A stretch of 14,551 nucleotides of DNA from Ophiosphaerella korrae (taxonomy: Eukaryota; Ascomycota; Dothideomycetes; Pleosporales; Phaeosphaeriaceae): contig JALNQF010000771.1 in assembly GCA_028456385.1 (NCBI GenBank), forward strand, positions 1 to 14,551, read 5' to 3'. Numbering within the stretch: the first letter of the stretch is position 1; every line of letters starts with the position of its first letter. Under the pieces are notes generated by a model, which saw nothing but the letters and a program-made list of their open reading frames with translations, ran no database searches and was not told where the DNA came from. Positions 1-10,009 of this stretch are shown one piece after another. Made by a program: the position numbers and the translations under genes.

Positions 1-3000
1 TATTTTCTTATTTTAAAAAATAGTTTATTTTCTACTAATTTCTTTAGTACTTTGTATACGTATTGTACGTATTCTTCTTCTATTTCTAAGAATATAAGGA
101 TATTATCTAAGTATATAAATATAAATATATCTAAGTACTCTCTTAGTACTATATTAATTCTTTCTTAGAATACTACTAGTGCGTTTATTAAGCTAAATAG
201 TATAACTAAATACTTATATAGTCTATACTATATTCTAAACGCTATTTTTTACTTATTACTTTTTTTAATTCTAATCTAGTAGTAGGCGTTTTAAATATCT
301 AGTTTTATATAGACTTTTACTTTATATAGTCTATTTTGTATTTTATCTATTTATAGTAGTAGATATTAGTTCTTATTTATAATTACGTTAGTTTTCTTTA
401 AATCTACGTAGAGTCTCTTATTACTTATTTTTTTTTTATCTATAAATATAAGTCTATATACTACTAAAGATTTAGACTCTTTTATCTATCTTTTTTTTAT
501 TACGTTTTAGATAAATATTTATTTAATCTTAGATTCTTCTTCTATCTTCTAGTAGACTAGGCTCTATCTTATATTTTTATCTTCTTCTACTTCTATTACT
601 AAGTCCTATAGTTAATATTCTAGAAGGTATTCTTCTAGTTCTATAAGCTACTTTTCCTATTTCTTATATTCTTTAGAGAATTCTCTTTTATAGGTACTTA
701 TATTAGCTTTTAATATATCTATTTTACTATAGCTAATTTTTCTTAATCTTTAATTAATATATAGGTTAGTTATCTATAACTATAGTATACCTAATATTAT
801 ATCTTATTTGTTATTAATTGTTATTATATCTATAACTATATTCTTAATTATTATCTTTTTTAATTTAAGTATTAAAGAAACTATTTTAAACTATATACGT
901 TCTTAAAATAGTTTTCCTTTAATTATACTTAATTATTAAGAGTATTTCTTTATTATATACTTTATTCTTTGTATTTCTATAAACTTCTTTAATATAAAGT
1001 TTCTTGTAACTCTACTATTAATTATTAATTATACTTTCTTTTCTTAGTATATACTTATCTTTATAATATATAGGCCTTTTATACCTTCTAGCTTTTCTTA
1101 CTTTAGTAATTTATTAAACTATCTATCTTTCTAGAGCTATAGCCTTACTTTAAGTTTATATATTTTATACTTTAGATATTTATTATTTATATATTTATAC
1201 TATAGTCCTCCCTAGATATATTTCTTAGTTAACTTAGATTTAGGTCTTACTACTAAGTATCTATCTTCTAGAATTATTTCTTATCTCTAGATATTTTCTA
1301 CTATAATTACTATTATATAATTATAGCCTCTTCTCTTTATAGGCTATACGTTATTATTTACTTTAGGGTTTTTATATATAATATAATTCTTGTCTAAGTA
1401 TAATATCTATAATACTTTAAAGTATACTAGATACTTTAGATCTATTATCTTATTATCTCCTTCTTAGTACTTATCTTTACTAAGTATATCTATTATTAGA
1501 ATATAGTATACTACTAGTACTCTTAGTATATAGGCTTTATTAATCTATTACGTTTTTTATATAAAGTACTCTTACTCTCTTAGTATAAGTATTTTTCTTA
1601 CTATAACTATATATTACTTTATCTATTCTTAAAATAGTATAAACTTAGTTTCTTTAAAATTACGTTCTTTCTAGTCTTTATACGCTTCCTCTATACTTAT
1701 AACTATTAAGTATATCTAAATAAATTTCTAGTCTTTATTTTATTCTTCTACGTCTATTATTATATAGCTATTATAGCTATATATTATTAGCTAGGTATAT
1801 TCTATACCTCTTATACTAACTTATCTCTTACTTCTTTATAGTCCTTTAAAGGTAGTTATAGTAGTCTCTTTATTTAGTACTAGTCTTTTAGCCTAGATTA
1901 ATAGTACTAGAAGCTCTTCCCCTTCTAAGTCTTCTATTAGTAAGTCTATTACTTAAGCTATCTCTTTTAGTTAAGCTTTTATTCTTTCTTTTATTATAGC
2001 TACTTTATATCTCTATTTCTATAGGAACTATACTACTCTCTATTTACTAGAAAGATATATATAGTAGTTATTATTATAATAAAAGGTTTAGTAGAGTATT
2101 ACGTATTATACTTCTTTACTCTAAGCTACCTTCTCCTAAGGTTTAGCTTATACTTATAGTACTTCTTTCTTCTTTTTAGTTATTTTTAACTAGGTTTCTT
2201 TTTTTAAGTCTTTACTTTTATAGTTTTTTATAAAGTATTCTAGTTTCTTATATTTATAATATACTATATCTTTCTTCTTTTATAATTAGTAGTTCTTTAT
2301 ATAGTAGTCTAGTTTACTATAATTAAAGTATATAAAGTCTTTATTCTTTTTTTTCTTTTTATTTTTATTAGCGTTAAAGACTATAAGGTCTCCCTTATTA
2401 TAGTTCTAAGTGTAACATCTATATTTATTCTTCTTCTATTCTTAAAGATTATTATTAATTTATATTACCTATTATTTTAGAGCTTCTAGTATCTATAGTT
2501 TTTCTATATATATTATTTTATATTAGATCTTTAAGTTTAGTCCTTATTTAAATTATAATATTAAAGCTAACTTATTATATTCTATATTTTATAATAGTTA
2601 TTTAAACTATAATACGTACTTAAGAATACTCTAACTTTGTATAAGCTTTTCTAGTTACTCTTTAGCTTATTAGGTAACGTCTATATCTCTAAACGCTACT
2701 CTTATTTATTTAGTAAAGTACTTGTAACTTCTAAAAATAGCTTTAGTTTTATCTTTCTAGGTTATTAGAGAATATATTATATAATCTATCTAGTATAGTT
2801 TATACTATCTTATTATATCTTCTTTAAGGTATAGTCTAATATATATTACCTTCTTTTCTTCTATATTAAAGTATAGTACTTGTATATCTATCTAGAGTTA
2901 TACTAATATAATAAAAGGTCTTAGTTTCTCTCTTATTTTATTAAACTTCTTAAAAATAGGTATCTTTAGTAGTTTCTTTGTTGTACTTATCTCTAATCTT

Positions 3001-3242
3001 TAGGTAATTAGTTCTATCTAGTTCTAACCTTAGATAATAGCTTTAATCTATACCTTATTTTACTTTACGTAGTCTTAAAGTTCCTTGTTCTATATTTCTA
3101 GAGTATTAATTACTATCTTTATATCTTCTTTGTTATTAATTAGTTAGTTAAAATAACCTTTAATTATTTCCTATATAGTACTATCTAATTTAAGACTACT
3201 CCTAGAGGCTTTACCTAATTATTTAGTTAAACTTTCTACTAT
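1..3242 (-). pseudogene. gag-pol polyprotein relic of copy 1 (Gag, protease, partial RT), truncated by window edge
   Basis: The reading frame starts at an ATA at 3242-3240 (inferred RIPped ATG, followed by V-E-S-L-T) and runs to position 1. Gag is followed by two CCHC knuckles at 2330-2289 and 2261-2220, where the Cys and His codons now read Tyr. The protease signature sits near 1030-1010, with the catalytic Asp-Ser-Gly reading Asn-Ser-Arg. The RT finger/palm region starts near 430, and the YLDN box falls at about 117-102. The frame is interrupted by many TAA/TAG codons at places where copy 2 and the family have Gln or Trp. No TGA or frameshift is needed to follow it. Copy 1 keeps a few codons that copy 2 lost, and the reverse also holds, so the two were mutated independently. 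Identification rests on colinearity with copy 2 and on these motifs. Confidence 0.82.
2220..2330 (-). other. Two RIP-converted CCHC zinc knuckles of Gag (copy 1)
   Basis: On the minus strand, 2330-2289 and 2261-2220 each encode 14 residues with Tyr at exactly the C-x2-C-x4-H-x4-C positions. They are separated by 27 bp (9 codons). TGT/TGC to TAT/TAC and CAC/CAT to TAC/TAT are the changes RIP makes on either strand. Knuckles of this type bind the genomic RNA in the nucleocapsid. Spacing is identical to the pair in copy 2. Confidence 0.75.
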
Positions 3243-3303
3243 CGTATTAGTTAGACTATATACTACTTACGCTTTACTTCTCGTAATAACTAAATTAGTA
3301 AAG

Positions 3304-3729
3304 TATAATAGGCTACCTCTTATTAACTATAGGTACCTATATAGAGTATTAGTAGATTAAGAGTTAATAGTAAAAGCTTAGAAGTAATCTATAATAACTA
3401 TAAATAATAGAAAATATTTTATAACTATCTTATATTAGCGTTCTATAGTTAAAGGATTAAATTACTAATACTTTCCTAATAATATATATCTTACTAACTA
3501 TATACTTATTATAATCTATAATCTATAGTTACTAAGACTAGTAAATTATAGATTATCCTAATTTATAATCTATTAACGCTAAGAGTCTATAGATTATAGA
3601 TTGTACTAGGTATCCTAGTTATATATAGTCTCTTAATTAAGATTATTACTTTACTTATCTTATACTTTATTAGTGTCTAAGTTAAGACTAATTAGTTCTA
3701 TCTCGATTCTTTCTATTACACCTGTAACA
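3304..3729 (-). repeat. 5' LTR of copy 1 (subtype A, 426 bp)
   Basis: Read on the minus strand it opens with TGTTACAGG at 3729 and closes with CCTATTATA at 3304 (an expected CA end turned to TA by RIP). It aligns along its length with the LTRs at 4208-4668 and 10822-11215. The 3' third carries the variant shared with 10822-11215 (GATTACTTCTAAGC, later ATAGGTACCTATAG), not the variant of 4208-4668 and 11216-11414, so I call it subtype A. Its U3-like part has the palindrome-rich segment 3513-3602. As an LTR it should hold the promoter and polyadenylation signals of the element, but in this composition TATA and AATAAA-like words are uninformative. Confidence 0.85.
3513..3602. repeat. Perfect 16-bp inverted repeat inside the copy 1 LTR
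   Basis: AATCTATAATCTATAG at 3513-3528 is exactly complementary to CTATAGATTATAGATT at 3587-3602, with a 58-bp loop containing further near-palindromic TATAGATTAT / ATAATCTATT words. It occupies the same place in the LTR as the 31-bp tandem units of copy 2 and uses the same TAATCTAT / ATAGATTA words, so it is probably a rearranged form of the same repeat. Confidence 0.7.
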
Positions 3730-4207
3730 CTATCTAGCTAGAATATTCTTTTTAGTTACTACTTTCTCTCTTACTAGCTTATATAGCTAGGTAAAATACT
3801 CTTTACTAATTATACTTATACTACCTAATTTAGCTACTTAACTTTATTATAATATATAGTCTTTAAGAGTATAAAAATAAAATATTATATAGCTAAGTTT
3901 TATAAAATATATAAAATAGTAAGTAATATAGTTTAATATTATTTCTAAAGTAAAACTCTAGAATCTCTAGTATTTTATAAGTACAAAAGCTATTATAGAT
4001 TAGTATATATAGCTTACTATTAGCTTTATCTTTAGTTTAAATACTAAAAATATACTTTAGCTACTTTAAAATAATTTTTAAATTATTATACTTATTTTTA
4101 GAAAGTTTATAATACTATCTAGGGGTTAGATATATAGTCTAGTTACTCTAGTAGGTAGTAGCTAGCTAGATTATTAGTAGTAATAGTAACTTACTATTAG
4201 TACTAAT
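3730..4207. other. 478-bp RIP-affected spacer between the two 5' LTRs, no gene seen
   Basis: This is the host or older repeat sequence between the facing 5' ends of the two elements. It is as poor in CA/TG as the elements themselves, which implies it was itself part of a repeat or was hit by RIP leaking from its neighbours. I see no credible coding frame, RNA gene or LTR match. It continues, across the copy 2 insertion, into 11420 onwards. The last 12 bp (4196-4207) form the palindrome ATTAGTACTAAT, and just before it TAATAGTAA (4181-4189) faces TTACTATTA (4191-4199). Confidence 0.6.
4203..4207. repeat. Target-site duplication, left copy (CTAAT)
   Basis: CTAAT lies immediately before the TG of the 5' LTR at 4208 and is repeated at 11415-11419 immediately after the last LTR base at 11414. 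Five-bp duplications are usual for Ty3/Gypsy integrases. The match defines the outer limits of copy 2. Confidence 0.8.
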
Positions 4208-4668
4208 TGTTATAAGTATAACAAGAAAAATCGAGATAAAACTAATTAGTCTTAACTTAGATACTAATAAAGCGTAGAATAAGCAAGGTAATAACTTTAA
4301 TTAGGAAACTACCTAAAATTAGGATATATAGTAGTAATCTATAATTATATATAAATAGATTAAAGTAATCTATAATAATATATAAATAGATTAAAGTAAT
4401 CTATAGTTATATATATATAGATTAGTAGTAATCTATACTATTATATAAATAGATTAATATAAGTATATAGTTAATAATATACGTATTATTAGAATAGTAT
4501 TAGTAATTTAATCCTTTAACTATAGAACGCTAATATAAGATAGTTATAAAATATCTTCTATTATTTATAGTTATTATAAATTATAATATAAGCTTTTATT
4601 ATTACTTTATAATCTACTAACTCTCTCTAAGATAAGTACTTATAGTTAATAATAGGTAGCTTATTATA
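4208..4668 (+). repeat. 5' LTR of copy 2 (subtype B, 461 bp)
   Basis: It starts TGTTATAAG at 4208 and ends GCTTATTATA at 4668, where the alignment of all LTRs in the window stops; the terminal TA is an expected CA after RIP. It matches the copy 1 LTR and 10822-11215 over most of its length. Its last 199 bp (4470-4668) match 11216-11414 with no gaps and 12 transitions. It is longer than the other LTRs because it holds four 31-bp repeat units (4333-4456). Only about two CA dinucleotides remain in 461 bp. I found no convincing tRNA primer-binding site just downstream. Confidence 0.87.
4333..4456. repeat. Four tandem 31-bp palindromic units in the 5' LTR
   Basis: Units begin AGTAATCTAT at 4333, 4364, 4395 and 4427 (period 31, 31, 32) and the last ends near 4456. 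In three of the four, TAATCTAT near the start pairs with ATAGATTA near the end; unit 3 (TATAGATT) is close. Each unit is thus a small hairpin-like inverted repeat. Their place in the 5' part of the LTR fits U3 enhancer repeats, which is inference. The 3' LTR has only two units. Confidence 0.8.
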
Positions 4669-5009
4669 TCTTACTAATTTAGATATTATAAGAAGTAAAG
4701 TATAAGTAGTATATAGTCTAGCTAATATAATAGTAAAAAGTTTAACTAAAAAAGTAGCTAAGGCACTAATAAGTAGTTATAAGTTAGATAATATAGTATA
4801 GAAGGATATTAAAAACTATATAAATAACTTGATTTTAGAAAAAGAAGATATAAAAATAGTAATTAACGCTTTAGAAACCTAGAATAGAAAACTTTAAGAA
4901 TACGTAAAATAGAATAAGGCCTAGATTAAAGCTATTATTAAAGGATAAAATTAAATAGAATTAATTATATAACGCCTAGAGATAAGTATAATAAAGAAAC
5001 TACTAAAGA

Positions 5010-5490
5010 TACTTATCTTTAAGAAGTTTAATAGAATAAAAGAGAAACTAAAACCTTTTATAGCTTTAGTATAACTTTAGATAGATATATAAGTACTATA
5101 CTTTAATATAGAAGAAAAAAAGGTAATATATATTAGGATATACCTTAAAGAGAATATAATAAGATAGTTTAAACTCTACTAGATAGACTATATAATATAC
5201 GCTCTAATAACCTAAAAAGATAAAACTAGAGCTATTTTTAGAAGTTATAAATACTTTACTAAATAAATAAGAGTAGCGTTTAAAGATATAGATATTACCT
5301 AATAAGCTAAAGAATAGTTAGAAAAGCTTATATAAAGTTAGAGTATTCTAGAATATATATTATAGTTTAAGTAACTATTATAAAATATAAAATAGAATAA
5401 GTTAGCCTTAATATTATAATTTAAATAAAGACTAAACTTAAAGATTTAATATAAAATAATCTATATAGAGAAACTATAAATACTAAAAGC
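5010..5490 (+). other. Gag (capsid-like) core domain relic
   Basis: The frame reads K-K-F-N-R-I-K-E-K-L-K-P-F then a pattern of helices with I-Y-I-R-I-Y-L-K, Q-F-K-L-Y and, further on, A-K-E-Q-L-E-K-L-I-Q-S-Q-S (stops read as Gln). This follows the layout of the retrotransposon Gag family (PF03732 type): a conserved start, a Y-L/A-A-W/F-like centre, an R-L-x-x-L-x-Q segment and a C-terminal Lys/Arg-rich tail before the knuckles. It would form the virus-like particle shell. Preceding it (4730-4990) is a charged, probably coiled-coil leader. Confidence 0.65.
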
Positions 5491-5641
5491 TCTAAAGTAA
5501 TAGGTAATATAAATTAATAATAACTTTTAAAAATAGAAGAAGAATAAGTATAGAGGTTATACCTAGAATCATAACAAGAGAGACCTTATAGTTTTTAATA
5601 CTAATAAAGATAAGAAAAAGAAGAAGAATAAAAACTTTATA

Positions 5642-5752
5642 TACTTTAACTATAGTAAACTAGGCTACTATATAAAGAACTACTAATTAAAGTTAAAGAA
5701 AGATATAGTATACTATAAATATAAGAAACTAGAATACTTTGTAAAAAACTAT
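5642..5752 (+). other. Two RIP-converted CCHC zinc knuckles of Gag (copy 2)
   Basis: Codons at 5642-5683 and 5711-5752 have Tyr at the exact C-x2-C-x4-H-x4-C positions. The residues between are ordinary knuckle residues (F-N, S-K-L-G, Y-I-K-N; Y-K, K-K-L-E, F-V-K-N). The spacer is 9 codons, and the pair is followed by a Lys-rich stretch. Cys and His to Tyr is what RIP does on the sense and antisense strands. The pair would be the RNA-binding nucleocapsid; as written it has no zinc ligands left. Confidence 0.8.
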
Positions 5753-6943
5753 AAAAGTAAAGATCCTAAAAAAGATAAAGAGACTTAGTTAAAAATAACT
5801 AAGAAAAAGAAGGAAGCACTATAAGTATAAGCTAAACCTTAGAAGAAAGTAGCTAGGAGTAAAGAAGTATAATATATAATACTCTATTAGACCTTTTATT
5901 ATAATAATAACTACTATATATTTCTTTTTAGTAAGTAGAGAGTAGTATAGTTCTTATAGAAATAGAGATATAAAGTAGCTATAATAAAGGAAAGAATAAA
6001 AGCTTAGCTAAAAGAGATAGCTTAAGTAATAGACTTACTAATAGAAGACTTAGAAAGAGAAGAGCCCCTAGTACTATTAATCTAAGCTAATAGACTAGTA
6101 CTAGATAAAGAGACTACTATAGCTTCCTCTAAAAGAATGTAAGAAAGTAAGAAATAAGTTAGTATAAGAGGTATAGAGTATACTTAGCTAATAATATATA
6201 GCTATAATAGCTATATAATAATAGATATAGAGGAACAAAATAAAGAATAGAAGTTTATTTAGAAATACTTACTAGTTATAAGTATAGAGGAAGCGTATAA
6301 AGACTAGAAAGAACGTAATCTTAAAAAAATAAAGTTTATACTATTTTAAGAATAGATAAAGTAATATATAGTTATAGTGAAAAAAATACCTATACTAAGA
6401 GAATAGTAGTACTTTATAAGAAGAATATAATAGATTAATAAAGCCTATATACCTAGAGTACTAGTAGTGTACTATATTTTAATAATAGACACGCTTAGTA
6501 AAAGTAAATACTAGGAAGGAGATAACAAGATAATAGACCTAAAGCACCTAGTATACTTTAAAGTATTATAGATATTATACTTAGATAAGAATTATATTAT
6601 ATATAGAAACCCTAAAGTAAATAATAACGTATAGCTTATAAGGAGAAGAGGCTATAACTATATAAGAGTAATTCTAGTAGAAAATATCTAAGGATAGGAA
6701 ATAATCCTAGAAGATAGATATATAGTAGTAAGACTAGGCCTAAAACTATCTAAAAAATGTATCTAAAGAGGACTATAGTATAAATATATATATAATAAGT
6801 ATCTAAAATACAAAGAATATAAACTTAAAGTAAGCCTATAGCTCTAGAAAGATAGATAATTTATAAAGTTACCTAAGTAAGAATAGCTAAAAAGTATAGG
6901 AGGCCTATATATTATAAAAATAAGTATATACTAAGGAAAGAAA
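5753..6943 (+). other. Long linker between Gag knuckles and protease
   Basis: About 397 codons in the gag-pol frame separate the second knuckle from the protease. An early segment (about 5870-5955) has closely spaced Tyr and stop codons consistent with a former Cys/His/Trp-rich motif. A Glu/Lys-rich helical segment follows (about 5960-6070), then mixed hydrophobic and charged sequence up to 6940. I recognise no domain with confidence. The length is well above the short gag-PR link of compact Ty3/Gypsy elements. Copy 1 has the same region at about 2219-1040. Confidence 0.5.
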
Positions 6944-7240
6944 GTATAATTAATAATTAATAGTAGAGCTACAAAGAACTTTATATTAAAGAAGTTTGTA
7001 GAAATATAAAGAATAAAATATATAATAAAGAAATACTCTTAATAGCTAAGTATAATTAAAGGAAAACTATTCTAGGAACCTATATAGTTTAAGATAGTAC
7101 CTTTAATATTAAGGTTAGAAGGACTAGAGATTAAGAATATAGTTATAGATATAACAATAATTAATAATAAACAAGATATAATATTAGGTATACTATAGTT
7201 ATAAATAACTAACCTATATATTAATTAGAGAACTAGAGAA
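6944..7240 (+). other. Aspartic protease domain relic
   Basis: The frame reads L-I-I-N-S-R-A-T-K-N-F-I from 6950, matching the retropepsin-type signature with D-S-G-A-T-x-N-F-I. GAT at 6959 now reads AAT and GGA at 6965 reads AGA, both TpG to TpA changes on this strand, so the catalytic Asp is lost. Downstream, D-I-I-L-G-I-L at about 7170-7190 is the family's second conserved hydrophobic Gly motif. The enzyme would cleave Gag-Pol into mature proteins. Confidence 0.82.
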
Positions 7241-7439
7241 ATTAGTTATAGTAAGATAAATACGTTAAAAGCTAATATAAGTACTTGTAAAGGAGAATTC
7301 CTAGAAGAATACAAGAAATAGGAGAAATAGCTTATAGAGCTAGAAGAATACCTTCTAGAATATTAACTATAGGACTTAGTAATAGAAATAGAAGAAAGAA
7401 AAGACGTAGAGTAGAGCCTAGTCTACTAGAAAATAGAAG

Positions 7440-8000
7440 AAAAGTTAAAGATTAAACAAGTATTTATTTAAAACGTAATAAAAAAGGGATAGATAAGAGA
7501 ATCTAAATCCTTAGTAGCTTATAGACTTATCTTTATAGATTAAAAAAAAACAAGTAATAAAAGACCTTATATAGACTTTAGAAAAACTAACGTAGTTATA
7601 AATAAGAACTAATACCTCTTACTAAGGATAGACGTAATATAAAATAAACTATAAAAAGTAACAATCTTTATAAAGTTAGATATCTAGAATACTTACTACT
7701 AAATTAGAATTAAAGAAAGTAATAAATAGAAAATAGTATTTAGAATATAATAGAGATTATATAAATATTTAGTTATACTATTTAGCTTAATAAATACACT
7801 AGTAGTATTCTAAAAAAGGATTAATATAGTACTAAGAGAGTACTTAGATATATTTATATTTGTATACTTAGACAATATCTTTATATTCTTAGAAATAGAG
7901 GAAGAATACGTATAATATATATATAAAGTACTAGAAAAACTAGTAGAAGCTAAAATATTTCTTAAGATAAGAAAATACGAGTTCTATATAAAAGAAACAG
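7440..8000 (+). other. Reverse transcriptase domain relic
   Basis: Recognisable blocks are R-P-Y-I-D-F-R-K-T-N (from about 7562; family R-x-C-V-D-Y-R-x-L-N), K-L-D-I-x-N-x-Y-Y-Q-I-R-I with the first catalytic Asp at 7679, and Y-L-D-N-I-F-I-F at 7865-7888, the YxDD box. Downstream F-L-G-F-I-I (about 8000) and L-I-x-x-Q-L-I are the primer grip and thumb part. The second Asp of YxDD reads Asn (AAT 7874-7876), and copy 1 also has Asn. The enzyme would copy element RNA into DNA. Confidence 0.88.
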
Positions 8001-8279
8001 ATTTCCTAGGGTTTATTATAGAACTAAGAAAGATTAAGATTAATCTAGAAAAGATTAAGTTAATTAACAAATAGCTAATACTAAAAAACCTAAAAGAGGT
8101 ATAACAATTTTATAGGCTAGCTAACTTTTATAGAAAGTTAATAGTAAGATAGTCTAAAGATATAGAACTAATAATAAAACTTATAAAAAAAGATACACTA
8201 TTTAAATAGATAAAAGAATATAATAAAGTATTTAAGAAGATTAAGAAGAAGTTTATAGAAAACCTAGTTATTAGAATAT

Positions 8280-8690
8280 ATAACCTAGACTTACTAGTAA
8301 TAGTAAAGATAGACGTATCTAACTTAGTTTATAGAATAGTACTAATATAGGAAGACCTAGAGACTAAAAAAGAATACTTAGTTAAGTACTTCTCTAAGAA
8401 AATAAAGATAGTAGAACTTAACTACTTAATCTATAATAAAGAGATACTAGTAATCTATAAAGTATTTAAGTAATAGAGAGTATACTTATAAGAAGTAAAA
8501 TATTAGATAAAGGTCTATATAGACTATAAGAATCTTATAAGATTTATAATAAATAAAGAATTATTATAACGCTATATAAGATAGTAGGAATACTTATTAA
8601 TATTTAATATAGAAATTATATATATAAAAGAGAAAGATAATTAGTTTATAGACGCCCTTAGTAGAAGGCTAGACTTATAAGAAGAAGTAA
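8280..8690 (+). other. RNase H domain relic
   Basis: The four acidic residues of Ty3/Gypsy RNase H remain visible in frame: K-I-D-V-S with Asp at 8312, V-E-L-N-Y with Glu at 8414, Y-I-D-Y-K-N-L with Asp at 8522, and D-A-L-S-R-R with Asp at 8651. Between them is the typical Y-F-S-K-K segment. This domain removes the RNA strand during reverse transcription. It is one of the less damaged parts of the frame. Confidence 0.88.
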
Positions 8691-8899
8691 GCGCTACTAG
8701 TATAGTTCTAGTTAAGAATAAAGAAGGATACTTAGTCCTAAATATATATAAAATAGTAGCAACACTTAAAAAGAAGAGTAACGAGCTAGATAAATAGATT
8801 TAGAAAATAACAAAAGAAGTATCTAAAGAAATAGAAAAACTAGAAATCTAAAAAAGATTTATATAAGCCTATAGAAGAATATATATCTTAAGGAAGATC

Positions 8900-9800
8900 T
8901 AAAGAGAATTTATATAACAATTCTATAAATTACTAGTATATAGTTACTAAGGTATTAAGAAAATATTAGATAGACTACTACGAGATTACTATATTCTAAA
9001 AGCAAGATAATTAGTAATAAAGGTACTATAAGACTATATAGAATGTTAAAAGAATAAATATAATAGATATATACTATATAGAATATTATAACTAGTAGAA
9101 GTACTAGAATAACTATAGAGAGTTATTATAATAGACTTTATTACAAAGTTACTAAAGTCTAAAGACCTAATATTAGAAGTTAAGTATAATAGAATCTTAA
9201 TAATAGTAGATAAACTTATAAAGTACTTATACTTTAGACTATATAAAAAGAAAAGTAAAATAGAAGTTACTATATACTAAGTTCTAGAAACTATAATTAG
9301 TTAATATAGACTACTAGATAAGATTATTATAGATAGAGACGTACAATTTATATTAAAACTATAGGAAATAATAATAGTGTAATTAGGAATACAATATATA
9401 ATATCTATAGCATATTATCTATAAATAGATAGATAGTTAGAACGAATAAATTAGATAGTAGAATAATACCTAAGATACTACCTTAATTATAACTAGAATA
9501 ATTAGGTATAGTTACTACCTATAGTATAGTTAGTATATAATAGCGTAAAGAACGTAGTAATAAGAGTATTACTTTTTTTTGCGAACTATAGATTTAAACC
9601 TAATATATATTAGTTACTAAGAAATTAGATATCTTAGTCTCTAAGAAGAGAAAGTTTTACTAATAGACTTTAGGATATATATAATTAATTAAGATAGGAT
9701 ATAGAATTCTTATATAATTGTATAGTAAAATACTATAATAAGAAGTATAAAAAGGGACCTTAATTTAGAGAGGGAGAAAAAGTATAGTTAGTATAGAAAA
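8900..9800 (+). other. Integrase domain relic with intact D-D35-E
   Basis: The N-terminal HHCC zinc site is at Tyr (former His) 8924 and 8945, Tyr (former Cys) 9035 and a surviving Cys TGT at 9044, with x6, x29 and x2 spacing. The core keeps all three acidic residues: Asp 9134 in I-I-I-D-F-I-T-K-L, Asp 9332 in I-I-I-D-R-D-V-Q-F, and Glu 9440 in L-E-R-I-N. The last two are 35 residues apart, as in the D-D35-E fold. Next come L-V-Y-N-S and F-F-A-N-Y-R-F-K-P-N (about 9525-9605). A GPY-like module follows at about 9845-9865, where Gly-Pro-Tyr now reads R-L-Y. It would insert the cDNA into host DNA. Confidence 0.9.
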
Positions 9801-10009
9801 ATATTAAAAGTAAGTAACTAAGTTTAAAATTAGACTACGTTAAGATAAGACTATACAAAATTAAGAAAGAAGTTACACTAGTTATATTTAGGTTAAAACT
9901 ACTAAATAAGATAAAGATACACCTAATATTCTACGTAGCTCTACTAGAACAAGTACTATAAAACGTAGAACTACTAGTATATAAAGTAAATACGTATAGA
10001 GAATAAGAA

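Larger units (their letters stand above)
1..3729 (-). mobile_element. Ty3/Gypsy chromovirus-type retrotransposon, copy 1, RIP-inactivated, 3' part outside window
   Basis: This copy reads on the minus strand from its 5' LTR (TG at 3729) leftwards to the window edge. Its internal region is colinear with copy 2 (4208-11414): the inferred start codon lies 62 bp inside the LTR end in both, and position 149 here aligns with 7829 there. Between those points copy 1 is only 6 bp shorter, a multiple of three. Present are the 5' LTR, Gag with two zinc knuckles, linker, protease and the first part of reverse transcriptase. The RNase H, integrase, chromodomain and 3' LTR should lie beyond position 1. CpA/TpG sites are almost gone and stops are dense, so it encodes nothing functional. 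The base next to the LTR begins CTATC (3730-3734), the expected target duplication, but its partner is outside the window. Confidence 0.88.

Noticed and set aside
4333..4456. CRISPR-like array because of regularly spaced short palindromic repeats.
   Set aside because: There are no unique spacers; the whole 31-bp unit repeats in tandem inside a eukaryotic LTR, and the setting is fungal.
4669..4700. tRNA primer-binding site just inside the 5' LTR; in copy 1 a TAGTTATTACGAG word could be a RIPped TGGTTATCACGAG.
   Set aside because: It lies 11-12 bp from the LTR end, copy 2 differs there, and I can match no tRNA 3' end; self-priming or a destroyed site are equally possible.
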